This document shows positions 27,135-36,701 of a stretch of 64,000 bases of DNA, piece by piece. The stretch is from contig NZ_CP095061.1 in the NCBI RefSeq assembly GCF_022921055.1, positions 340,001-404,000 on the forward strand, in the 5' to 3' direction. The first letter of the stretch is position 1, and each line of letters begins with the position of its first letter. Source of the stretch: Hymenobacter volaticus. Lineage in GTDB: Bacteria; Bacteroidota; Bacteroidia; Cytophagales; Hymenobacteraceae. The notes under the pieces were generated by a model. The model was not told the DNA's origin. It was given only the letters and a program-made list of their open reading frames with translations, and searched no databases. The position numbers and the translations under genes were made by a program.

Positions 27135-28979
27135 ATGCAAGAGAAAGGCAGTATCTCGATTCATACCGAGAATATTTTTCCCATCATCAAGAAGTTTCTT
27201 TACTCGGACCACGAAATCTTCCTGCGGGAATTGGTCAGCAATGCCGTAGATGCCACGCAGAAGCTGAAAAGCTTGGGGCAACTCGGCGAGTTTAAGGGCG
27301 AGCTAGGTGAGCTAAAGGTGCGCGTAACCGTTGACAAAGAAGCGCGCAAAATCACGGTATCGGACCGCGGCCTAGGCATGACAGCCGAAGAGATTAAGAA
27401 GTACATCAACCAGATTGCTTTCTCCGGGGCTACCGAGTTTGTGGAGAAGTACAAGGAGAAGGATGCCGCTGCCAAAGACCAGATTATTGGGCAGTTCGGT
27501 CTTGGTTTCTACTCGGCTTTCATGGTTGCCAATGAAGTTGAAATCTGGTCGAAATCGTACAAAGACGATACGCTAACGGCACACTGGGTTTGCGACGGCA
27601 GCACAGAGTTCACGCTCGACGAGCCAACCGGCGAGCACGCCAAGGCAGAGCGCGGCACCGACGTGGTACTGCACGTAGCCGAAGATTCCGATGAATTCTT
27701 GGAGGAAGCCCGTTTGCGCGGCATCCTAACCAAGTACTGCAAATTCCTGCCCATTGAAATCGAATTTGAAGGCCAGGTAATCAACCAAACAGCTCCCATC
27801 TGGACCAAGCAGCCCGCCGACCTCACTGACGAAGATTATACCAAGTTCTATCAGGAACTGTATCCCTTCTCGGAGCCGCCGCTATTCTGGATTCACCTCA
27901 ACGTCGATTATCCTTTCAACCTGACGGGTATTCTTTATTTCCCGAAAGTGAAGGATGAACTGCAGTTACAGCGCAACAAGATTCAGCTTTACTCGCGCCA
28001 GGTGTTCATCACCGACGAAGTGAAGGACGTGGTACCCGAGTTCCTGATGTTGCTGCATGGCGTTATCGACTCGCCAGACATTCCACTGAACGTGTCGCGT
28101 AGCTTCTTGCAGGCTGACAGCAATGTTCGCAAAATCAATAGCTACATCACCAAGAAGGTAGCCGACAAGCTTGCCGAATTATATCGCAAAGACCGCACAG
28201 GCTTCGAGGAGAAGTGGTCGGACATCGGGCTGTTCGTGAAATACGGCATGCTGTCGGACGAGAAATTCTACGAGAAAGCCAAGGATTTTGCACTGGTACA
28301 AAACGTGGCCGGTAAATACTTCACGCTCTCCGAGTACCAAGAGTTCGTGCAAGCCAACCAGAAAGACAAGAACGACCAGACCGTCGTGCTCTACACCACC
28401 GACGCGGAGGCGCAGCACGGCTTCGTGCAAGCCGCCCAAGACCGTGGCTACGACGTGCTGAAGCTGGAAACGGTACTGGACCCGCATTTCATCGGTCAGC
28501 TAGAGCAGAAGTTAGAGAAGACTTCGTTTAAACGCGTGGATGCCGACACCATTAGCAAACTCATCGAGAAAGACGAGCAGACCGAAAGCGTGCTCAGCGA
28601 CGACGAGAAAACTAAGCTGCAAGAAGCATTCAAAACAGCAATCAACAACGAGCATATGCAAGTGCAAGTGGCCTCTCTCTCGCCACAAGATGCGCCGGTT
28701 ATTATAACGCTGCCCGAGTTTATGCGCCGCATGAAGGATATGCAACGCACCGGCGGTGGTGGCGGAATGCAGATGTTCGGCAGCCTGCCCGACAGCTACA
28801 CCGTGAGCGTGAATGCCAACCACCCCGTAGCCCAACGCGTGCTGAAAGCGGAAGGCGAAGCAGGCCAGAAGTTGGCTCGCCAAGCTTTTGACTTAGCTTT
28901 GCTCGCACAGAACATGCTGAAAGGAGAAGCGCTAACTGCGTTTGTGAAGCGTAGCGCTGATTTATTGGCTGCTGAGTAG
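27135..28979 (+). CDS. htpG: Molecular chaperone HtpG (Hsp90)
   Basis: 614 residues, normal for bacterial Hsp90. The GHKL ATP site is complete: ELVSNAVDATQKL (helix with the catalytic Glu and Mg-binding Asn, about 32-44), DRGLGMT (about 77-83) and GQFGLGFYSAFMV (about 119-131). The middle domain carries FLMLLHGVIDSPDIPLNVSR, with the ATP-contacting Arg. The C-terminal dimer domain ends normally. It refolds and stabilises client proteins in the cytoplasm in an ATP-driven clamp cycle. A terminator follows at 29013. Confidence 0.97.
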   Translation: MQEKGSISIHTENIFPIIKKFLYSDHEIFLRELVSNAVDATQKLKSLGQLGEFKGELGELKVRVTVDKEARKITVSDRGLGMTAEEIKKYINQIAFSGATEFVEKYKEKDAAAKDQIIGQFGLGFYSAFMVANEVEIWSKSYKDDTLTAHWVCDGSTEFTLDEPTGEHAKAERGTDVVLHVAEDSDEFLEEARLRGILTKYCKFLPIEIEFEGQVINQTAPIWTKQPADLTDEDYTKFYQELYPFSEPPLFWIHLNVDYPFNLTGILYFPKVKDELQLQRNKIQLYSRQVFITDEVKDVVPEFLMLLHGVIDSPDIPLNVSRSFLQADSNVRKINSYITKKVADKLAELYRKDRTGFEEKWSDIGLFVKYGMLSDEKFYEKAKDFALVQNVAGKYFTLSEYQEFVQANQKDKNDQTVVLYTTDAEAQHGFVQAAQDRGYDVLKLETVLDPHFIGQLEQKLEKTSFKRVDADTISKLIEKDEQTESVLSDDEKTKLQEAFKTAINNEHMQVQVASLSPQDAPVIITLPEFMRRMKDMQRTGGGGGMQMFGSLPDSYTVSVNANHPVAQRVLKAEGEAGQKLARQAFDLALLAQNMLKGEALTAFVKRSADLLAAE

Positions 28980-29012
28980 TTTAAAAAAGCAGTAGAAGTT
29001 TAAGATGGTATA

Positions 29013-29043
29013 AAACCCCGGCAGCTCTGAGTTGTCGGGGTTT
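29013..29043 (+). terminator. Terminator after htpG
   Basis: AAACCCCGGCAGCTC pairs with GAGTTGTCGGGGTTT, with two G-U pairs and a very short loop. It ends in a T-rich stretch. Confidence 0.8.
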
Positions 29044-29139
29044 GTTATTGATAGCGCTCTGACTGCTAGCTGTTGGCGAGCAAAATACATTCAGCTACAA
29101 GCTAAGAGCAAACGCCTGTAGCTGGGCACCAAATCCCTA

Positions 29140-29147
29140 TATCTTTG
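29140..29147 (+). promoter_or_regulatory. -7 box for the YwqK-like lipoprotein gene
   Basis: TATCTTTG is an exact TAnnTTTG. Predicted transcription starts near 29154, which coincides with the first ATG of the frame. This argues that translation really starts at the next ATG, 29184. Confidence 0.5.
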
Positions 29148-29183
29148 CGTTTGATGCTGCGAAAACTGTTTGTACTTGCTCCA

Positions 29184-30149
29184 ATGCGCCTGTCTTACCT
29201 GTACATTTCACTATTGCTGTTGAGTGGCTTGGGAGCCTGCTCTCCGAAGACGGTCTCATTCAATAGCCGTACGGAGGTATCTACTGTAGCCCTTGCTGAC
29301 ACACTCACTACCTCCGGCGATACCACTAAAGCTCCTTCATTAGATCCGAAGAAGGTGGCGGCGCTTACGAAGGCGCAAGAGAAAGCCGCGAAAGACAAAG
29401 AAAGAGCCGAGCTGCGCAAAACCAAAAAGAAGAAAAACATCTTCCTTGGCGAGCGGATCAAGAAGGGATATACCAAATCAGGACCGAAAGGCAAGAATCA
29501 AGTAGTAGAGATTTTCCATTACCTCAAGACGTTTAAGCAACCGAGCGCTTATTCTACTACAGTCTATTATTTCAACCCGCGCAAACGGAAAATCTTTCGA
29601 GCCAACTCCGAGCTGAATGCCGCTACTGATAAGGTTTTACATGGTCCTTATAAGAAGCTACAAGGCGGCAAGGTGATTGAAACTGGCTTCTTTGCGGTGG
29701 GCACCAAACACCTGCGCTGGGAGAAATTTACCCGTGACAACGTGCTAGTGTCGAAAACCCACTTCGAAATGGGTTTTCCGCGCGACGCCAATGTTACATA
29801 CTATGACACCGAGCATAAACAAGTGCAGGAGGTGGTACCCTATGTGAATGGCAAGTTGGAGGGTGATTATGTCCGTTTCAATCAATACGGCAAGCGCGAC
29901 TGGGATGGTAGCTTCGAGAATGGGAAGCGAGTAGGGGAGTGGACAAACTACTGGGGTTTTCGCAACACCAAGGACCGCCGCCGGTTCGTGTATCAGTACG
30001 GCGAATCGGGCTACGATCCTGAAGTGACAGAGCCCATTCTTATTAAGGAGTATAACCGCAATGGCGTGCTTGTTTACGAAAAAGACAAGTTCGACAATCG
30101 TGCGGCCGTGACCGACCGACCGGGCAATACCAACCGCCGCAATAATTAG
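29184..30149 (+). CDS. Lipoprotein with YwqK/MORN-like repeats
   Basis: Starting at ATG 29184 gives 321 residues with a clean lipoprotein signal, MRLSYLYISLLLLSGLGAC (Cys19). ATG 29154 is possible but falls at the predicted transcription start. A Thr/Ser linker and a strongly basic helix (about 55-95, KAAKDKERAELRKTKKKK) precede a beta-rich domain. It contains HGPYKKLQGGKVIETGFF and then VNGKLEGDYVRFNQYGKRDW and SFENGKRVGEWTNY, the YwqK or MORN-type hairpin repeats found in many Bacteroidota envelope proteins. Function is unknown; an outer-membrane-associated structural role is plausible. Confidence 0.75.
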   Translation: MRLSYLYISLLLLSGLGACSPKTVSFNSRTEVSTVALADTLTTSGDTTKAPSLDPKKVAALTKAQEKAAKDKERAELRKTKKKKNIFLGERIKKGYTKSGPKGKNQVVEIFHYLKTFKQPSAYSTTVYYFNPRKRKIFRANSELNAATDKVLHGPYKKLQGGKVIETGFFAVGTKHLRWEKFTRDNVLVSKTHFEMGFPRDANVTYYDTEHKQVQEVVPYVNGKLEGDYVRFNQYGKRDWDGSFENGKRVGEWTNYWGFRNTKDRRRFVYQYGESGYDPEVTEPILIKEYNRNGVLVYEKDKFDNRAAVTDRPGNTNRRNN

Positions 30150-30198
30150 AGGGACTCATTGAGTGAGTGCGTAGCAAGCCCACCACGTAGTTGGCCTT

Positions 30199-30558
30199 TC
30201 AATAAAACGCGTCCTCGAAATGCTCTACTCGCAAGCCTTCAGCAGTAGGAGTTACAGCTAGGATGTCGAAGCGAATATCACCGAGCCAGTTTAACTGTTC
30301 CTGCAAGTGTTCGGCTGCCAGCCGGAACAACTGCTTCTTACGTTCAGTAACAAAGGTTTCGGGATAGCCGAACTGGCTAGAAGAGCGCGCTTTCACCTCC
30401 ACGAATATTAATAGCTCTTGGCCACGCCGCATCACCAAGTCTACCTCGGCTCGGCCGTGCCGGTAGCCGCTGTGCAATAGCTCGTACCCTTGACTAACTA
30501 AGAAAGCCGCGGCCGCATTCTCACCCGCTTGTCCCAATTGATGGGCTTTTGTGCTCAT
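30199..30558 (-). CDS. YraN/UPF0102 family putative endonuclease
   Basis: 119 residues. The restriction-endonuclease-like core is clear: GQAGENAAAAFLVSQGYELL (about 9-28), then AEVDLVMRRGQELLIFVEVK, in which E38, D40, E54 and K56 match the D/E...E-x-K site of this fold. The family is near-universal and often lies beside RNase HII or methylase genes. It is presumed to act on DNA or RNA, but its substrate is not established. Here it is convergent with the YwqK-like gene and divergent from lipB. Confidence 0.9.
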   Translation of the reverse strand: MSTKAHQLGQAGENAAAAFLVSQGYELLHSGYRHGRAEVDLVMRRGQELLIFVEVKARSSSQFGYPETFVTERKKQLFRLAAEHLQEQLNWLGDIRFDILAVTPTAEGLRVEHFEDAFY

Positions 30559-30601
30559 GCAAAAACGGAATTGTGAGAAGAGAGGAAGTGCTTAGTGTAG
30601 A

Positions 30602-30631
30602 TTGAGTTTGGCGCTTAATCTAGTAACTTTG
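30602..30631 (+). promoter_or_regulatory. Bacteroidota-type promoter of lipB
   Basis: TTG at 30602-30604, 19 bases, and TAACTTTG at 30624-30631 match the consensus fully. Transcription would begin near 30638. The downstream genes on the same strand up to hemD may share this start. Confidence 0.65.
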
Positions 30632-30687
30632 CGCCTTTTCCGCTCAGGCCGTGGAAACTAGATGGTGTTGATCCTGAGTTAAAAGCA

Positions 30688-31608
30688 ATGAAGTTGCTTT
30701 CGACTTGCAGCTTCCGCTCAGTTCCTAGTTTGTCGGGTACCCTTAGTTGCTTTGCCATGCACACGTATAGTCATTGCGCGGAATCAGCGCCTATTGCTGC
30801 CCCGGATGCTACGTCAGTTACTCTCACCGGTCAAAACCGGGTAATTGAAGTGGAGCGGCTTGGCTTAATGCCTTACGAAACGGCCTGGGCCTATCAGGAG
30901 CAACTGCTCGCAGATACGTTGGCTCTTAAAACCAGCAACCGCCAAGCTGCTGAGGCTGGCACGGCGCTAGTTGCTACCCCCAACTATTTGCTGCTGGTTG
31001 AGCATCCCCATGTGTATACGCTAGGCAAAAGCGGGAAGCCAGAACACTTACTGCTAACCGAAAACGAGTTGGCAATTTACGGCGCTACCTTCCACCGCAT
31101 CAATCGTGGCGGCGACATTACTTACCATGGTCCCGGCCAGTTGGTCGGCTACCCAATCCTCGACCTCGACAATTTTTTCACTGACATTCACCGCTATTTG
31201 CGCCTGTTGGAAGAAGCTGTTATTCAAACCTTAGCTGAATACGGCATACAAGCAGGGCGCATTGCTGGGCTTACGGGTGTTTGGCTAGATTTCGAAGAAG
31301 GTGCTCCTAATCCGCGTAAAATTTGCGCCTTAGGTGTGAAGTGCAGTCGGTGGGTAACCATGCACGGCTTCGCGCTTAATGTAAATACCGACCTCTCGTA
31401 TTTTGGACACATTGTACCCTGTGGCATCTCCGACAAGGCGGTTACTTCGATTCAACAAGAGCTAGGACGGACGGTGCCGTTAGCCGAAGTTCAAGACCAT
31501 TTGTTGCCTCATCTGGCGCGCCTTTTTGAGGCAGAGCTTACGGAGAAGCTTGTCGATACCCTATCTAGACAAAGCCATCTATCCAACGAAACTAAAAGCG
31601 GCATTTAG
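30688..31608 (+). CDS. lipB: Octanoyltransferase LipB
   Basis: 306 residues from ATG 30688; ATG 30757 is an alternative that would remove a poorly conserved leader. The BPL/LipB fold is complete: LLLVEHPHVYTLGKSG, then GGDITYHGPGQLVGYPILDL, the catalytic Lys218 (LGVKCSRWVTMHG) and Cys245 (PCGISDKAVTS). It moves octanoyl from acyl carrier protein to lipoyl-dependent enzymes, the first step of lipoate synthesis. It is longer than typical LipB because of the N-terminal leader and an insert around 78-93. lipA is not nearby. It has its own consensus promoter. Confidence 0.95.
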   Translation: MKLLSTCSFRSVPSLSGTLSCFAMHTYSHCAESAPIAAPDATSVTLTGQNRVIEVERLGLMPYETAWAYQEQLLADTLALKTSNRQAAEAGTALVATPNYLLLVEHPHVYTLGKSGKPEHLLLTENELAIYGATFHRINRGGDITYHGPGQLVGYPILDLDNFFTDIHRYLRLLEEAVIQTLAEYGIQAGRIAGLTGVWLDFEEGAPNPRKICALGVKCSRWVTMHGFALNVNTDLSYFGHIVPCGISDKAVTSIQQELGRTVPLAEVQDHLLPHLARLFEAELTEKLVDTLSRQSHLSNETKSGI

Positions 31609-31614
31609 TACCTC

Positions 31615-32031
31615 ATGAAGGAACATATAAATTTTGAACCGGTAGCAGGTGTTTCGGTGGCAGTAGTGCCCGACGAGGCGGCCGCTACTGAACAAGGGAA
31701 AGCTGGCTGGCAAGTATACCTGCTAAATGAAAATGCTTTTCCTATCCGCAATGTCATCGTCAACTCCAATGGCTACGGCTCTCGAACCGACGGAGAAACT
31801 GTTCGTACGTCCACGCTACGGCATGTCTTTGCGGAGATAGAGCCACACACCGCTGTTCCCATCGAGCCCATCGACCCTGATTTGTTTCACCTCAATAATC
31901 AATATTGGGTAAGCTATTACCGCGACACGCAGGTTTTCGATAAGAAATTCATCTTCGTGCCCGACTCTATTGTTCCTGCCAATCTCACTGCTATTCCCTT
32001 GCTCGGCCGTGAAGGCGTGTTGCACGGCTAG
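31615..32031 (+). CDS. Conserved hypothetical protein downstream of lipB
   Basis: 138 residues, soluble, begins seven bases after the lipB stop, so it is almost certainly co-transcribed. The product looks like one beta-sandwich domain: VSVAVVPDEAAA, WQVYLLNENAFPIRNVIVNS, a RHVFAEIEPHTAVPIEPIDP block and a NNQYWVSYYRDTQVFDKKF block. I recognise this as a Bacteroidota-restricted pattern but know no function. No metal or catalytic motif stands out. Confidence 0.75.
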   Translation: MKEHINFEPVAGVSVAVVPDEAAATEQGKAGWQVYLLNENAFPIRNVIVNSNGYGSRTDGETVRTSTLRHVFAEIEPHTAVPIEPIDPDLFHLNNQYWVSYYRDTQVFDKKFIFVPDSIVPANLTAIPLLGREGVLHG

Positions 32032-32099
32032 TATATTCTTGCAATAGCTGCGTAGATTCTCAGGCGTAGTTAGTGCTTCTCTATTTAAGTCGTTGCGTG

Positions 32100-33169
32100 A
32101 TGAATCCTCTCGGAATCCAGTTGAGTTTGTCGTTTCTATGGGCGTTTCTGGTGGCGCTCTTCGCGGTGCCGTCCATTATATACATTGCCCACCTCAAGAA
32201 CATGCTCGATACGCCTAATGTGCGTACCGTCCATGAGTCGCTGACACCTCGGCTTGGGGCGTAGCTATTTTCGCAGGATTTATGTCGGCACTCACCATTT
32301 TCGCTAACCTCGAGAATGGCATTCAACAGCTTCTAGCAGGCTGTATCGTGCTGTTCTTCGTGGGATTGAAAGATGACTTGGTGACTATTTCAGTGATGAA
32401 AAAGTTTATCGGTCAGCTACTAGCTACCGGCATCGTCATGATTATGGCTGATGTCCGTTTAACTAGCTTCCAGGGTATTTTGGGTGTGCATGAATTACCG
32501 ATAGGCATTAGTTATGCTTTTACCTTCGTGGTAATTGTTGGCATCACCAACGCCATTAATCTAATCGACGGACTCGACGGCTTAGCAGGTAGTATCGTTA
32601 TCATTATTGTTAGCACATTCGGTTACTACTTCGTGCGCTACGGTGGGCCTAGTTACAGCAATTACGTGTTTGTGTCCGTATGCCTGATGGGGGGAATCAT
32701 CGGCTTTCTGCGCTACAACTTCCACCGGGCTAGCATATTCATGGGCGACACAGGTTCGTTGGTCTGCGGCTTTATTGTCTCGGTGCTTACCATCCAATTC
32801 GTTGAAATGGGCCTGAAGGTAGGGCAACCCTTTGCCTCTTCTGCTCCCTCAGTTGCAGCTGGTATTCTCTTCGTCCCACTATTCGATACGCTACGGGTTT
32901 TTATCTTGCGTATGTTAGAAGGACGTTCGCCCTTTTCTCCCGATAAAAACCATTTGCACCACCGCATTTTAGCCATGGGTTTTCAGCAAATCGGTACAGT
33001 AACTGTACTCGGCTTGCTCAATTTATTGGTGATTTTGTTTGTCATCAACTTCTCTACTCTTGGCAATACCTTGTTGATTGTCATCTTGGTAGCCTTCTCC
33101 TTGTTGCTAAGTGTTTTCCTTGGTGTTTATCGCAGCCGCGCCGCCGAAAAGCAGCGAGTAGCATCCTAG
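32100..33169 (+). pseudogene. MraY/WecA-type polyprenyl-phosphate sugar-1-phosphate transferase (frameshifted)
   Basis: ATG 32100 opens MNPLGIQLSLSFLWAF... and the family block NVRTVHESLTPRLG. The frame then hits TAG at 32262-32264. One extra G in GGGG at 32256-32259 gives PRLGGVAIFAGFMSAL and the frame continues to 33169. The repaired protein is about 356 residues with around ten membrane segments. It has DD of GLKDDLVT, the NAINLIDGLDGLAG motif, FMGDTGSLVCG and HLHHRIL, all diagnostic for the WecA/TagO/MraY superfamily. It would load a sugar-phosphate onto undecaprenyl phosphate for surface polysaccharide. A core membrane enzyme broken at a G-run suggests sequence error. Confidence 0.88.
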
Positions 33170-33193
33170 TTTAGTTGAGAAGCTGAACTGTAT

Positions 33194-34398
33194 ATGCGCC
33201 AGAAATATAAAAAACGGAGGAGTTGCGTGGCTGTTCGGCAATTCCTGCTCGTGCTACTTCTAGGCTTGTGGCCATTGGTTTCTGCATGGGCAGCGGAGTA
33301 TCAACCACTGCCGCCCGCGCAACGCAATGGTCTTTCTTCCGACTGGCTTATTCACGATGCTGACCGGAACCGCTTGGTTCTCTACCTGCCGGATTATCAC
33401 ACTCCTGCGCATGCGTATTATCAATGGGTTGCGCTACAGCCTACACATCCACTCCTTATCAGTTTCACGGCTCGCGAGGGCCAGAGCTTGTTTCTAGATA
33501 ATCGTCTTGTATTTACGGCAGCGTCCACTGCTCCTTACACCTTAGATCTTAGCAAACTGTTACCCCAAGGGAGCGTAGCAGGGACTCACTTGCTGTGTGT
33601 ATGGCATCCAGAGGTAGCGCCTAACCTGAGTTCATTCACAAACACACAACCTACAGTTTCAGCCGCAGCAAGTTCTAGTAAGAAATCCAACCAAACATTA
33701 GCGCAACCTGTTGCCCGCAGCCATCCTGGTGAGAATGTGTTCTTATGTTTCTTATTGTTGATTGGACTTCTATACGGCGGAATCCGAGCTACCTATCAAC
33801 CAGGGTTTGCCCGCATCTATCAGATTGAGGGGCTCTGGAGCCGGTCGGCAGCTCAGCAAGACTTCTTGGTTAAACCAACGGTGACCTGGTTGAATATCCT
33901 ACTGGTTCTCGTTTTTTCCTTATCGTTTGCGTTGCTTTTGGTTGCTATCCATACCAACGTTCAAAACATTGTTATCCTGCGTCGGCTGTTCGACGTCCCA
34001 GAATCTGCACTTGTCGTACGAGTGCTACTCTACACTGTACTTATAGCCGGATTCGTGCTTGGCAAATATCTGTTTCTAGAATTGCTGAGTTATATATTCG
34101 ACGTTGGTGAATTGGTATTGGTGCAGTACCGAGAGTTTATTCGTACAATTCTGTTTCTAGGCCTGTTTTTGCCGTTAGTAATGCTGTTGTATTTGGGTCT
34201 CAATCAAACTCTCCCGAAACAGTGTTATGGGTTTCTAATGGTGTGGTTTCCTTGCTGTTGGTTGGTACAGTTATTCGAGTTGCTCGAACACTGCATCGTA
34301 AGACTTCACTCTTTAATCTTCATTTGTTTTCTTACCTTTGCACCACTGAAGTAATTCCTTTGGTCATTCTGCTTAAATTAATCGTTTTCACATACTAG
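33194..34398 (+). pseudogene. DUF4271 integral membrane protein (frameshifted near the C-terminus)
   Basis: ATG 33194, signal peptide (FLLVLLLGLWPLVSAWAAEY), an exported N-terminal domain (about 40-175) and then about six membrane segments. In the given frame the last part becomes Cys/Leu-rich and stops at 34354. The next frame reads LLLVGTVIRVARTLHRKTSL then FNLHLFSYLCTTEVIPLVIL and ends at TAG 34396-34398, the expected DUF4271 end. One extra A in AAA at 34206-34208, or a base in a run just before, repairs it. The family is typical of Bacteroidota and usually sits immediately before hemD, as here. The function is unknown. Confidence 0.82.
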
Positions 34399-34474
34399 GC
34401 CTCTCCTTTCACTGTTGAGGCAGGCTGCCGCCACCATTCTCCTATTGCGTTAGACTTACCCTTTCCTTTACCCT

Positions 34475-35305
34475 ATGGCCGAGAGCACAGACAAACCGGG
34501 GACGGGCCGTCATGCCAAGCGAATCTCCAGCATCCTTGTCACCCAGCCTAAGCCGACCAATGATGTTTCCCCCTATTTTGCTATTGCCGAGAAATACGGC
34601 ATCAAAGTAGATTTTAGGGAGTTTATCGAGGTACAGCCGGTTTCCTATAAGGATTTCCGGAAAGAGAAGGTTAATATATCCGAGCATACGGCCGTTATTT
34701 TCACTAGCCGAAATGCTGTGGATCACTTCTTTCGTATCTGTCAGGAAGCGAAATTGGAAATGCCTGCCGAGATGAAATATTTCTGCATTTCCGAGCAGAC
34801 GGCCAATTATTTGCAGAAGTACATAGTACTGCGTAAACGGAAGTTGTTCGTAGGGCAGCGTACTGCAGCCGACCTTTTTGATGTTATCAAAAAGCATAAG
34901 AGCGAGAAATTTTTGTATCCGTGCTCGGATATCCGCAAGGATGATATTCCAGAATTTATGCGGGCAAACAATTTCAAGTTCACTGAGGCCGTTATCTACC
35001 GTACAGTAGCTAGTGACCTGTCTGACCTATCAGATGTGAAGTACGATTGTATTGCCTTCTTCAGTCCCTCTGGTATCAGCTCACTGTTCGTCAACTTTCC
35101 TGATTTTCAGCAAAACGGCACAAGAATTGCTGCTTTTGGACCAACTACGGCCAAGGCAGTAACCGATGCTGGCTTGGAATTGGATATAGAAGCACCTCAA
35201 CCTAATGCGCCATCTATGACTGGCGCTATTGAAGCCTATATTCGGAACCACCACGGCCCTGATATAGGCAAGGAAAAGAACAAGAATGGGAAACAAAACG
35301 TATAG
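34475..35305 (+). CDS. hemD: Uroporphyrinogen-III synthase
   Basis: 276 residues. Two HemD half-domains are visible: SSILVTQPKPTND and AVIFTSRNAVDHFF in the first, YDCIAFFSPSGISSLF and RIAAFGPTTAKAVTDAGLEL in the second. These are the characteristic S-R/P-x-A/G turns and the final GPTTA motif. It closes and inverts ring D of hydroxymethylbilane to give uroporphyrinogen III for haem. The gene follows the DUF4271 gene, the usual order in Bacteroidota. The basic, Asn/Lys-rich tail (KEKNKNGKQN) is species-specific. Confidence 0.9.
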   Translation: MAESTDKPGTGRHAKRISSILVTQPKPTNDVSPYFAIAEKYGIKVDFREFIEVQPVSYKDFRKEKVNISEHTAVIFTSRNAVDHFFRICQEAKLEMPAEMKYFCISEQTANYLQKYIVLRKRKLFVGQRTAADLFDVIKKHKSEKFLYPCSDIRKDDIPEFMRANNFKFTEAVIYRTVASDLSDLSDVKYDCIAFFSPSGISSLFVNFPDFQQNGTRIAAFGPTTAKAVTDAGLELDIEAPQPNAPSMTGAIEAYIRNHHGPDIGKEKNKNGKQNV

Positions 35306-35348
35306 AAAACAAACGGGGGAGCAGACGATCTGCTCCCCCGTTTGTTTT
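35306..35348 (+). terminator. Terminator after hemD, perfect 20-base stem
   Basis: Two exact 20-base arms with a 3-base loop (CGA). The core is CGGGGGAGCAGA and the right arm runs into a T-tract. It starts at the last base region of hemD and closes the lipB-hemD unit. Confidence 0.92.
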
Positions 35349-35358
35349 TTAGTTAGAG

Positions 35359-35390
35359 TTTGTTGCACAGGGTTTTTTACAATACATTTG
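35359..35390 (+). promoter_or_regulatory. Bacteroidota-type promoter of porP/sprF
   Basis: TTTG at 35359-35362, 20 bases, TACATTTG at 35383-35390. Transcription would begin near 35397, 50 bases ahead of ATG 35447. The frame upstream of that ATG is then untranslated. Confidence 0.6.
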
Positions 35391-35446
35391 AAAACGTCTC
35401 TCACCTTGCTGCCTTGGTCGTAAAACGCCATAAATCAGATATTTAT

Positions 35447-36463
35447 ATGAAAGTAGCTGTACTTTTTGCCTGCCTCTTTACAACCGTTGCAGGCACTGCG
35501 TTAGCGCAGCAACAACCGCAGTTTACTCACTATGGCTTCAATGGGATGTACCTCAATCCAGCTTATGCTGGTATCAAGGGCCAAGGCGAAATAACTGCAA
35601 TTGGTCGTTATCAATACTTCAACTATAGCGCTTCGTTTGACGAAGGAGGAGAGCCTAAAACATACATGTTAACAGGATCATTTCCTGTGCAGGTACTAGG
35701 AGGAGGTATCGGCTTTCACGTATACAGAGACGAGATTGCGCAGTTCAAAATGACCAACGCGCAACTGTCGTATTCCAAACATATTCAGTTAGGGGAAGGT
35801 AAGTTGGGTATCGGCATTCAAGGAGCTTACAATTATCTGGCGAAAGGCGTTTATCGTTATATCGACGCAAATGACCCTAGCGTACCTCTTGATGGATCAG
35901 ATAATAAGTTTGACTTAGGAGCGGGCGTATGGTATGAATCTCCAACCCTATATGCTGGTCTGAGTGTAAACAACTTGTTGCGTTCGGAATATAAATTCCA
36001 AAGCGCTATCACGGACGAACAAGGAAATATTACTAGCTATCAGAACACGGCGAGATATATTGGTGAAAATCATTCTTATTTCACTGTCGGATACAATATT
36101 GAAGCATCTCCATCCGTTGTCGTAACTCCTTCGGCACTGATAAAAATGGTGCTGCCAGGAAAGTTTGGTGATGATGGAAAGTTCACGTTCAAAAACAATT
36201 CCTACGAAGCGAACGTTCGTGCGACTTTCAATGATAAGTTCTGGGGTGGTGTAGGCTACCGCTATGATGAATCGTTCACAGGTATGGCTGGGTTGGCGCT
36301 TGCAAAAGACAATGCGTTGAGGATAGGGTACGCTTTTGATTTTATTGCATTTAATCAAGACGCAAGAGCCCTTAGCTCACATGAGATTATGCTCTCTTAT
36401 CGTCTGCCCAAACCTGGTCCTGCTACACGTCCAGCAATTCGTACACCTCGATACAGCTTTTAA
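35447..36463 (+). CDS. PorP/SprF family type IX secretion outer-membrane protein
   Basis: Start at ATG 35447, 338 residues. The signal peptide (MKVAVLFACLFTTVAGTALA) is followed by QFTHYGFNGMYLNPAYAG, the diagnostic first block of the PorP/SprF family. The rest is a beta-barrel with alternating aromatic strands (YQYFNYSASF, LGIGIQGAYNY, GGVGYRYDES, LRIGYAFDF). SprF-like proteins assist secretion or surface attachment of specific type IX cargo such as SprB; PorP is part of the core complex. Which one this is cannot be decided by sequence alone, but the position directly before gldKLMN favours the core PorP role. It has its own promoter. Confidence 0.88.
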   Translation: MKVAVLFACLFTTVAGTALAQQQPQFTHYGFNGMYLNPAYAGIKGQGEITAIGRYQYFNYSASFDEGGEPKTYMLTGSFPVQVLGGGIGFHVYRDEIAQFKMTNAQLSYSKHIQLGEGKLGIGIQGAYNYLAKGVYRYIDANDPSVPLDGSDNKFDLGAGVWYESPTLYAGLSVNNLLRSEYKFQSAITDEQGNITSYQNTARYIGENHSYFTVGYNIEASPSVVVTPSALIKMVLPGKFGDDGKFTFKNNSYEANVRATFNDKFWGGVGYRYDESFTGMAGLALAKDNALRIGYAFDFIAFNQDARALSSHEIMLSYRLPKPGPATRPAIRTPRYSF

Positions 36464-36608
36464 GCTTTCTTAATTATAGAGCATCAACTCGATGCCTTGA
36501 TTACGTGGACGAAGGATTTCTAGGAACTAGGCACTAATTCTTTGCGTTTCGTCGTTTAGCTGGCAGTTTTGTCAGTTCGCAGACAAATGCAAGGCATTGA
36601 GCGTTTGG

Positions 36609-36640
36609 TTTGCGCACGAACGTAAGTTTCGTTAGATTTG
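36609..36640 (+). promoter_or_regulatory. Bacteroidota-type promoter of gldKLMN
   Basis: TTTG at 36609-36612, 20 bases, TAGATTTG at 36633-36640. Transcription would begin near 36647, about 55 bases before gldK. It indicates that gldK-gldN can be expressed separately from porP. Confidence 0.65.
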
Positions 36641-36701
36641 CCAACTCGAAAAATTGTAATCTTCTGGTATCGCCGCCTCAACAGTCATTTTACTTCCTCA
36701 C

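Noticed and set aside
32262..32264. TAG within the MraY-type gene as a recoded (pyrrolysine-like) stop
   Set aside because: The frame changes after it, so read-through would not give the family sequence; one added G does.
34206..34398. Programmed ribosomal frameshifting in the DUF4271 gene
   Set aside because: No slippery heptamer of the X-XXY-YYZ type lies at the junction, no pseudoknot is evident, and the five other lesions are of the same single-base type.
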